A stretch of DNA of 39,297 nucleotides, taken from contig NZ_JBEXCV010000081.1 of the NCBI RefSeq assembly GCF_040605455.1, positions 1 to 39,297 of the forward strand, read 5' to 3'. A program made the translations under genes and the position numbers. Source of the DNA: Embleya sp040605455 (GTDB lineage: Bacteria > Actinomycetota > Actinomycetes > Streptomycetales > Streptomycetaceae). Shown here one piece after another: positions 33,449-39,297 of this stretch (positions are counted from its first letter, which is position 1; every line of letters starts with the position of its first letter). The notes beneath the pieces were generated by a model that was given only the letters and a program-made list of their open reading frames with translations, was not told the DNA's origin and made no database searches.

Positions 33449-34297
33449 TCAGGCGCGTTTGACCGCCACACCGCCGTACATCGCGATGTCCTGGTCGCGC
33501 ACGGGCGTGGCATCGTGGTCGGGCCGCCAGTGGTGGACCAGGGTCACCCCGGGGTCGACCAGGTCGTAGCCGTCGAAGAAGGCCAGCGCCTGGCCCCGGT
33601 CCCGGATCTGCAGCGGCATGCCGCGGGCGTTGTACTCGCGGCCCACGCCGCCGACCCCCACCGGGTCGGTGTCGCCGGTGAACACGGTCAGCACCAGGAA
33701 GCTGCCCGGCGCCAATTCGTCCATGAGCCGGCGTACGAGTCCCTGCGGGTCGTCCCGGTCCAGGACGAAGTGCACGATCGCGACCAGGGACAGGGCCACC
33801 GGCTTGCCCAGGTCCAGCACTTCACGCAGTTGCGGCGCGCCGATGATCGAGTCGACGTCACGCAGATCGGCATCGACGTAGCAGGTCCTGCCCTGTGCGG
33901 CGCTCGACATCAGGGCGCGCGCGTGGGTCAGCACGATCGGGTCGTTGTCGACGTAGGCGACCCGCGTCTCGGGGGCGATGGCCTGCGCGATCTCGTGCAC
34001 GTTCGGCGAGGTGGGGATGCCGGTGCCGATGTCCAGGAATTGGCGAATGCCGTACTGCTCGGTGAGGTGGCGCACGGCGCGGTTCATGAACGTCCGGGTG
34101 GTACGCATCGAGATCGGCAGGGCCGGCCACGCCTCCACCGACGCCTTGGCGGCCACCCGGTCCGGCTCGAAATTGGTCTTGCCGCCGATGAGATAGTCGT
34201 AGACCCGGGCCGAATGCGGGACGTCCAGGCGTAAGTCCACCATCGGCTGGTGCTCGTCCTGCGGTTCCCGTCCGGACATCCACTGTTCGTCCGACAT
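33449..34297 (-). CDS. SAM-dependent methyltransferase, DUF574 family
   Basis: 282 residues from ATG 34297, with GAGG about seven bases upstream. The family is strongly expanded in Streptomyces and has no firm substrate. Its marks are all present: HSARVYDYLIGGKTNFEPDR near residue 30, MRTTRTFMNRAVRHLTEQYG, the SAM-binding loop QFLDIGTGIPTSPNVHEIAQ, VAYVDNDPIVLTHARALM, LDLGKPVALSLVAIVHFVLD, and a C-terminal FFDGYDLVDPGVTLVHHWRP. The longer upstream frame to 34639 is arginine-rich and unlikely to be translated. It is divergent from the TetR gene at 34565 across about 270 bases and convergent with the lipoprotein gene. Confidence 0.9.
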   Translation of the reverse strand: MSDEQWMSGREPQDEHQPMVDLRLDVPHSARVYDYLIGGKTNFEPDRVAAKASVEAWPALPISMRTTRTFMNRAVRHLTEQYGIRQFLDIGTGIPTSPNVHEIAQAIAPETRVAYVDNDPIVLTHARALMSSAAQGRTCYVDADLRDVDSIIGAPQLREVLDLGKPVALSLVAIVHFVLDRDDPQGLVRRLMDELAPGSFLVLTVFTGDTDPVGVGGVGREYNARGMPLQIRDRGQALAFFDGYDLVDPGVTLVHHWRPDHDATPVRDQDIAMYGGVAVKRA

Positions 34298-34512
34298 CCT
34301 TCGCCTCTTCCGTCTGCCTGGGGTGCAACACCAACTGCCGTTCCGGCGAGCCGTGTTGTGCATGCTAAGGGCGGCCCTGAAGCGCCATGCGACTCCCCCG
34401 CCCCGGCCCGCCCCCGCGGGGCCGGATCGCCCCTGGACGTCCGCATGCCCGGTGGTACCGACCGGCCCGTCAGGTGGGCACCGACTCTGGAGCGGACGCA
34501 ACGTCTCGTTGG

Positions 34513-34524
34513 TTGCAGATGCAA
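34513..34524. promoter_or_regulatory. Probable TetR operator
   Basis: TTGCA-GA-TGCAA is a 5-bp inverted repeat 40 bases before the TetR start at 34565, in the region shared with the divergent methyltransferase gene. Similar TTGCA/TGCAA sites serve many TetR repressors. Confidence 0.5.
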
Positions 34525-34564
34525 TATTCTCGACGCGGAAGGCGGGACGACAGAGGGAGGCGAG

Positions 34565-35215
34565 ATGACATCCAGGACGCAGGGCACCCGGGCCGACGGC
34601 ACCGACAATTCCGCGCGGCAGCACCACGGCAACCGGCACGGACGCAGCGAACGGGCCCGACTGGCGGTACTGGAGGCGGCCGACGACCTGCTCGTCGAGA
34701 AAGGATTCACCGGCGTCACGATGGAGGGCATAGCCGCCAGGGCGGGCGTGGCCAAGCAGACCATCTACCGGTGGTGGAGCACCAAGACCGACGTCCTGAT
34801 GGACGCCTTCCTCCAGGACGCCGTCGAGGACCTGATACCGCTCGACTCCGGCGACCTCGCCCTCGATCTACGGGACTACCTGCGGCGACTTGCCCACTTC
34901 CTCGGCAGCTCCGACTCCGGAGCCGTCTTCCGCGCACTGATCGGCCAGGCTCAGCACGATCCGGTGTTCGCCGCGGACTTTCGATCCCGCTGGCTCGACG
35001 CACAACGTCGACGCGACCGGCTGCCGCTCGAACGCGCCCTCCGCGGAGGCCGGTTGCCCGCCGACCTCGACATCGCGACCGAGACGGACCAACTCCTGGG
35101 CCCCCTCTACTACCGCGTCCTGGTGACCGCCCAGCCCGTCGACGACGCCTTCACCGACGGCCTCGTCGACGCATTCCTGCGCCGCCACGGGCCGATCCCA
35201 CCAGCGGCCTCCTGA
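34565..35215 (+). CDS. TetR-family transcriptional regulator
   Basis: 216 residues, ATG 34565 after GAGGGAGG. A polar N-terminal extension of about 25 residues (ADGTDNSARQHHGNRHGRSE) precedes the DNA-binding domain at about 28-80: RARLAVLEAADDLLVEKGFT, then MEGIAARAGVAKQTIYRWWS. The C-terminal domain (about 95-205) includes FLGSSDSGAVFRALIGQAQH and QLLGPLYYRVLVTAQPVDDA, the TetR_C_11-like type often found in actinomycete repressors. It is divergent from the DUF574 methyltransferase; a palindrome at 34513-34524 is the likely binding site. Target and ligand are unknown. Confidence 0.9.
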   Translation: MTSRTQGTRADGTDNSARQHHGNRHGRSERARLAVLEAADDLLVEKGFTGVTMEGIAARAGVAKQTIYRWWSTKTDVLMDAFLQDAVEDLIPLDSGDLALDLRDYLRRLAHFLGSSDSGAVFRALIGQAQHDPVFAADFRSRWLDAQRRRDRLPLERALRGGRLPADLDIATETDQLLGPLYYRVLVTAQPVDDAFTDGLVDAFLRRHGPIPPAAS

Positions 35216-35329
35216 ACGATCCCGCCGCGCCCCGGCCGGCCAGAGGCCGAGGTTGGCCGTGTAGCCCTTGGCGCTGGAAGTACGCGGTAGACATCCGCGT
35301 CAGTCGTCGTGCCGACTACGGCAGGGGGT

Positions 35330-35418
35330 GAAGACAAGGGTTGTCTTCGGTGCGGCGGTGAGCCCCATCGGGACGTGCATCGGCCCCCACGACCACAACC
35401 CGGTCGTGGGGGCCGATG
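35330..35418. terminator. Two consecutive hairpins between the TetR and M6 protease genes
   Basis: GAAGACAA-GGG-TTGTCTTC (35330-35348) is a perfect 8-bp hairpin. CATCGGCCCCCACGACC (35378-35394) and its exact complement (35402-35418) form a perfect 17-bp stem with a seven-base loop. The genes on both sides run towards this point, so the second hairpin is a bidirectional terminator 27 bases beyond the M6 protease stop. Confidence 0.78.
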
Positions 35419-35444
35419 TCGCACCCGTCCTCTTGCGCGCCCGG

Positions 35445-38213
35445 CTACTTACGCGCGGGCAGGATCCACACGACGGCGCCCTGGTCACCCGACAGCGGGT
35501 ATACCGGGAACGCGGTCACCCCATATGCCTTGTCCCATCCGGGGTTTCCGGAACCGAGCACCGAGGAGAAGAACGGCTTGCCGTAGTTGGCGTGGTCCGG
35601 CGAACCGTCCGCCTTGGTCACTCGGGTCGAGTACGGAGCCCGCGCCGGGACCACGGTCGAGCCGGTGGCGTCCTTGGCGGCGAAGCCGGTCGCGTTGGCC
35701 TCCGCACCCGGTGCGTAGCCGAACGAGTCGGAGAAGAACCGCACCGGCTCCTGCTTGGCGAAGGTCGCGCAGTGGTCGCCCGCTCTGCGGCAGGCCCGGA
35801 ACCCGGCCGTGTCCTTGAAGCCGAACGCCGCGTTCGCCGACTGCACTCGGGGTTCGAGGTTGGCCGCCGAGTTCGACGGCGCGTCCGGGAACCGGTAGGG
35901 GTTCGGGTTCGCGTCGACGAGGAGCAGCTCGCCCTTGGCACCCCACGACGGGGACTTGTCGAGGTTGTCGAAAACGCCGTTGTTCGGGTACGAGCTGTCC
36001 CGCAACCACACCAGCAGGCCCGGTGCGTTGTATGCGAGCTTCTCGCGCTTGCCGTTCTCGCCGAACGTGTAGGTGTACTTCAGGCCCTGGTCGAAGCCGG
36101 ACATGTTGCGCCACTCGAGCAGGTAGTACTGCTCGCGGCTGAAGGTGCCGTCGGTACGGATCCAGCCGGCGCCCTTGGTACCCGCGCCGACCGAACCCCC
36201 CTGCGCGGTCCAGCCGTTGTCGCCCTGCTCGACGTCGTCCGACCACACCGTGGTGGAGCCGTTGGTGAGCGAGAAGTCGTCCGCGACCCAGCCCTTCCAC
36301 TGCGTCGCCGCGTCCGTGTCGACACCGAGGCGCAGCTTGATGTTCTGGCCGGCGTACGGCGTCAGGTCCACGTGATCGTGGCGCCAGCCGTTGCTCTCGC
36401 CGGTCAACCCGGTGCTCTTGTGGAACGCCCGGAGATTCCCGTTCGGGTCCGGGTAGTCCGGTGGGGTCGACACGAGCTTGCCGGTGTCGTCCCGGACCTG
36501 GAGTTGCGTCCACGTGGTGCCACCGTCGGTGGACACCTCGACGAAGCCGAAGTCCCAGTCCTCCTCCAGGGCGTAGTCGCTCCACCACTGGAACTTCACG
36601 TCGGAGCCGGCCGGAACCGCGATGTCACGGGCGATCTTCACGTCCGCCCAGTCCTGGTCGTTGCTCGAATACCACGCCTTCGTGCCGCTGTGTGGCGTGC
36701 TGAACCTGATCACCTTGTCCGGGAGGTTCACCCGAACGGCCTGCTTGGTGCCCTTGGGCGTCTTGGCCGCCTGTCCGAGCGTGACCAGTGCGGGCCGGTC
36801 GCCCACCTTGAGGACTTCCGGTGTCAGCCAGCCCAGCGTGTACTTGGACCACGCGCTCATGTGGGCGGGCATCGACTGGAAGAGCGGGCCGGAGTGGGAC
36901 CCGTTCGCCATCAGGTCCCAGAAGTTGACGTCCGACGCGCCACCGCTGAAGTTGTCGTACAGGTCCGGCAGACCGAGGTCGTGGCCGTACTCGTGGGCGA
37001 ACACACCCACTCCCGAGTCCTCCGGCTGCACGATGTAGTTCGAGATCTTCTTCTGGGTCCCGGGGACCGTGTACCCGCCCGCCACGGCGCTGGAGTGCGC
37101 CCAGATGGCATACGTGCCCTCTGCGCCGCCGCCGGTGGACTTGTCCTTGCCCGAGTGCACGAGGACCAGGTGGTCCACCACACCGTCCGGCTCCAGCGTG
37201 TTGCCGTCGCCGTCCGCGTCGCCGGTGTCCTCCTTGTCGTAGTCGGCCCACGGGAAGTTCGGTTGGCTGCGCGCGAGTTCGTTCACCGCGTCGATGGCCA
37301 ACGTGGCGGCTCCACCCGGGTTGTTCGGGTGCCCGCCCATGTCCTGCTCGCGCTTGCCGCAACGACCGGCGCCGTACCATGCCTCGGAGTGCGGCACCTT
37401 GATCCACGAGGTTGCGGTGCCGGACACGGTGTACTTACCGCCCGACATCTCCTCGTACATGTTCTTCATCGTGTAGCCGGAGACGTCGATACCCGGCTTG
37501 CCGTCGGGACCGGTCAGGTCCATCCGCATGCGTTCGGTGATGCCCTGCTTGGTGTAGAGCATCTTGTTGAAGTGTTCCGGGCTGAAGTCCTTGACCCACG
37601 GCGTGTTGTTGTCCTGCCCGGTGAGCGCCGGGTCCGGAATGGCGTTGTGCAATGGCCCGTTCTTGATCGTGCCCGGCGGTTCCAGCACACAGGAGGCGTC
37701 GGCGACACTGGCCCGACGGTTGAATCCGGAGAAGTCGTCGTTGGCGTTCTCGTTGAACTCGACGAGAACCGTCAACAGCTTGGCTTCCTGCTTGGAACCT
37801 GGCGCCAAGCCGGTCTTCTCGGCCTTGAGTTGCTCCGGGCTCTTACCCGTGCGCTGGGCTTCGGCTTCGAGAAGGCGCAGTTGCGATGCCGCGCGAGGAT
37901 TGCCCTCGCGTTCCTTGCTGCCGCCTCCCGCTTTGGCCTCGCGGGCCTTGTCGGCGGCGGTCTGCTCGGCATCGATGCGGCCGTCGGGACCGACCTCGTT
38001 CTCGACGGGGTTGAAGTATTGATCGGTGGGGCCGGGATTCCATTCGGCCCTGGTGGTGTCCACACGCGCGGCGGCTGCGGACGACGTGACACCGGGTGCC
38101 GCGGTCAGTCCCGTGACCGCGAGGAGCGAGACGGACAGTAGCGTCACCGGGCCACGCAATCGCCGGATGCCTCGCGGCGGAGTTCCGCCGCGTCCGGGTA
38201 TCGCTCGACTCAA
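35445..38213 (-). CDS. Secreted M6 metalloprotease, immune inhibitor A-like
   Basis: 922 residues. TTG 38213 is taken as the start because GAAGGGAGA lies just upstream and the next residues form a signal peptide (MSRAIPGRGGTPPRGIRRLR followed by GPVTLLSVSLLAVTGLTAAP). A charged prosegment with EAEAQRTGKSPEQLKAEKTG precedes the catalytic domain, which holds VFAHEYGHDLGLPDLYDN: His407, Glu408, His411 and Asp417 of the HExxHxxGxxD zinc motif, then FWDLMANGSHSGP. C-terminal to this are beta domains typical of immune inhibitor A (FQWWSDYALEEDWDFGFVEV, GWVADDFSLTNGSTTVW). Aspartate-rich DTGDADGDGNTLEPDGVVDH suggests calcium sites. In bacilli such enzymes attack host immune proteins; in a soil actinomycete general protein breakdown is more likely. 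The gene stands alone with a strong terminator. Confidence 0.93.
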   Translation of the reverse strand: MSRAIPGRGGTPPRGIRRLRGPVTLLSVSLLAVTGLTAAPGVTSSAAAARVDTTRAEWNPGPTDQYFNPVENEVGPDGRIDAEQTAADKAREAKAGGGSKEREGNPRAASQLRLLEAEAQRTGKSPEQLKAEKTGLAPGSKQEAKLLTVLVEFNENANDDFSGFNRRASVADASCVLEPPGTIKNGPLHNAIPDPALTGQDNNTPWVKDFSPEHFNKMLYTKQGITERMRMDLTGPDGKPGIDVSGYTMKNMYEEMSGGKYTVSGTATSWIKVPHSEAWYGAGRCGKREQDMGGHPNNPGGAATLAIDAVNELARSQPNFPWADYDKEDTGDADGDGNTLEPDGVVDHLVLVHSGKDKSTGGGAEGTYAIWAHSSAVAGGYTVPGTQKKISNYIVQPEDSGVGVFAHEYGHDLGLPDLYDNFSGGASDVNFWDLMANGSHSGPLFQSMPAHMSAWSKYTLGWLTPEVLKVGDRPALVTLGQAAKTPKGTKQAVRVNLPDKVIRFSTPHSGTKAWYSSNDQDWADVKIARDIAVPAGSDVKFQWWSDYALEEDWDFGFVEVSTDGGTTWTQLQVRDDTGKLVSTPPDYPDPNGNLRAFHKSTGLTGESNGWRHDHVDLTPYAGQNIKLRLGVDTDAATQWKGWVADDFSLTNGSTTVWSDDVEQGDNGWTAQGGSVGAGTKGAGWIRTDGTFSREQYYLLEWRNMSGFDQGLKYTYTFGENGKREKLAYNAPGLLVWLRDSSYPNNGVFDNLDKSPSWGAKGELLLVDANPNPYRFPDAPSNSAANLEPRVQSANAAFGFKDTAGFRACRRAGDHCATFAKQEPVRFFSDSFGYAPGAEANATGFAAKDATGSTVVPARAPYSTRVTKADGSPDHANYGKPFFSSVLGSGNPGWDKAYGVTAFPVYPLSGDQGAVVWILPARK

Positions 38214-38866
38214 GATGGTCTCCCTTCCGCCCGGAAAGTGGTTCCGGACGCGAAGCGACGCCGATCAGGGTGCTGTGGTGCCGTTGTGCGCCCACGACGT
38301 CGAGCTGTTTCGGCAGAAACCCGACGCCTGCTCCCACCGACCTTCGGGTCTCGGCGAGCGGTGGGAAATGGGCCGGGTGACCGGACACTAGAGGCGCGAG
38401 TGACGGCAGAGGCAGGGGAAGTCAAAGGTTCTTTGCGAAGTCTTTACTCAACTATCAACGGGGCGTGCCCGACGAAGTGATCACGCTCGCCTTGATCGAC
38501 TAAAATTCGCCCGCCGAAATCGTCCCGCGCCCTGTCCCCACGGCAAGTTCCTTGCGGATGACCGGACTTGGGCCTCGGCTGGGCAGGATTCGCGCGCTTC
38601 GAGCAGGTCGATCGCAGGCCCCGTCGCCGCAGCCGCCGGCGCCGCCCACCGCGCTGCGCAAGACCGCGGGGCGAGCCGACCGGGCCGGGAACTGCCCCTG
38701 GACGCCGTCAAGTCAACTTTCGTATCGCGCACAGCCATCCTTCGGGCGTCGCACCCATCCTTCGCAGGTTCCGCGCGAGTCGGGCAGCCGTCATCCTGGA
38801 TCGGGTCCGGAGCGGCGTACGAGAGTTCGGCGCGCCGATCCCGGTTGCGCTGCCCACACTCGAAGC
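38214..38866. other. Intergenic region between the divergent M6 protease and the small protein gene; no gene seen
   Basis: About 650 bases. A relatively AT-rich patch at 38420-38520 (for example CTTTACTCAACTATCAAC) probably carries the M6 protease promoter, but I cannot fix -10/-35 boxes. The open frames in this stretch have wrong-frame composition (Arg/Pro/Ser-rich) and no ribosome sites. Confidence 0.45.
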
Positions 38867-39130
38867 ATGGACATCCTCGAAACACACGGCACGATCTCGC
38901 TCCCGGGACGGGGCGAAGTCGAGGTCACGCTCGACCTGTACGACCCGCCCCGCACCGACGACGTACTGCCCAGCGGGTGGACCGCGATCATCACCTCCGG
39001 CCCCGACCTCGCCCTCGGCGAGCAGGGCCTGCTCTTCCTCGACGCCCAGGACCGCCTGACGGCCAACCCCTTCGTCGTCGCCGCGATCGGCGACCGCGTC
39101 ACCCGAATCAGCGCTCACGAGTCACGGTGA
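38867..39130 (+). CDS. Small hypothetical protein
   Basis: 87 residues from ATG 38867. There is no Shine-Dalgarno site; CACACT six bases upstream could be a weak -10 of a leaderless promoter. The translation looks like a real compact beta-rich domain: MDILETHGTISLPGRGEVEV, TLDLYDPPRTDDVLPSGWTA, ITSGPDLALGEQGLLFLDAQ, and VVAAIGDRVTRISAHES. No signal or membrane segment and no recognised family. Third-position G/C bias is strong. The remaining 167 bases to the window edge hold nothing recognisable. Confidence 0.6.
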   Translation: MDILETHGTISLPGRGEVEVTLDLYDPPRTDDVLPSGWTAIITSGPDLALGEQGLLFLDAQDRLTANPFVVAAIGDRVTRISAHESR

Positions 39131-39297
39131 ACGGAAGTCCCCCACGCCCAACGATTTTCTCCGCTCAAGTGGCGGCCACACCAACGAAGTTCGCCGGACC
39201 CGGAAGGGCTCGGCGCACGCGATCCGGTCGGCGAGGCGACCGCGACGCACCCGGCCGGGGTGCGGGGGCCGTCGGCCCGGCTTCCCGAGGCGGGGCC

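Noticed and set aside
35268..38141. A 957-codon plus-strand open frame opposite the M6 protease
   Set aside because: The minus strand encodes a complete M6 protease with HExxH motif and signal peptide; the plus frame is antisense shadow.

Overview
The window is about 39 kb of very GC-rich DNA with strong third-position G/C bias, GTG/TTG starts and several probable leaderless genes. A chaplin-type cell-surface protein, a DUF574-type SAM methyltransferase, PucR/TetR/LysR regulators and many Sec-secreted peptidases point to a mycelial actinomycete of the Streptomycetaceae or a close relative. Nothing seen fixes the genus. There are no rRNA or tRNA genes, no CRISPR array and no recognisable insertion sequence, phage or plasmid functions. 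It reads as chromosomal accessory sequence with several decaying genes.

Left part (1-12.3 kb): a giant single-chain biotin-dependent acyl-CoA carboxylase runs off the left edge on the minus strand. It is preceded by about 1.1 kb that is mostly non-coding, holding a possible gene remnant and two strong hairpins. Next come an atypical chaplin-like protein and a deletion scar that joins a small membrane-protein gene to the headless remainder of a drug-exporter (MFS) gene. A divergent TetR gene with a palindromic operator follows, then a leaderless TIGR03086-type metal-binding protein. A TetR gene with a perfect inverted-repeat operator precedes an SGNH esterase and probably controls it.

Middle (12.3-18.7 kb): a TetR repressor lies divergent to a secreted trypsin-like protease. 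A double-hotdog MaoC-type dehydratase has a good promoter. A divergent pair closely matches dgdA/dgdR (2,2-dialkylglycine decarboxylase and its LysR regulator), a pathway for 2-aminoisobutyrate, the hallmark residue of fungal peptaibols. A HAD phosphatase gene interrupted by one in-frame TAG follows.

Centre (19.0-24.9 kb): the most interesting locus is a complete, tightly coupled five-gene set of the STM4015-STM4014-STM4013-STM4012-STM4011 families, which have no known biochemical role. They are a leucine-rich-repeat protein, an ATP-grasp-like protein, an alkaline-phosphatase-superfamily hydrolase, a HemW-like radical SAM protein and a second radical SAM protein with extra C-terminal cysteines. 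Just upstream is a 45-codon miniature ORF that keeps the two ends of the first protein but lacks its middle.

Right part (24.9-39.3 kb): an unknown helical protein, a secreted M28 aminopeptidase and M1 metallopeptidase in one operon with a terminator, an archaeal/eukaryal-type prolyl-tRNA synthetase, a PucR regulator, a lipoprotein, a DUF574 methyltransferase, a TetR regulator, a large secreted M6 (immune inhibitor A-like) protease and a small unknown protein. Four secreted peptidases plus dgdA suggest a lifestyle of feeding on external protein and peptide; this is inference.
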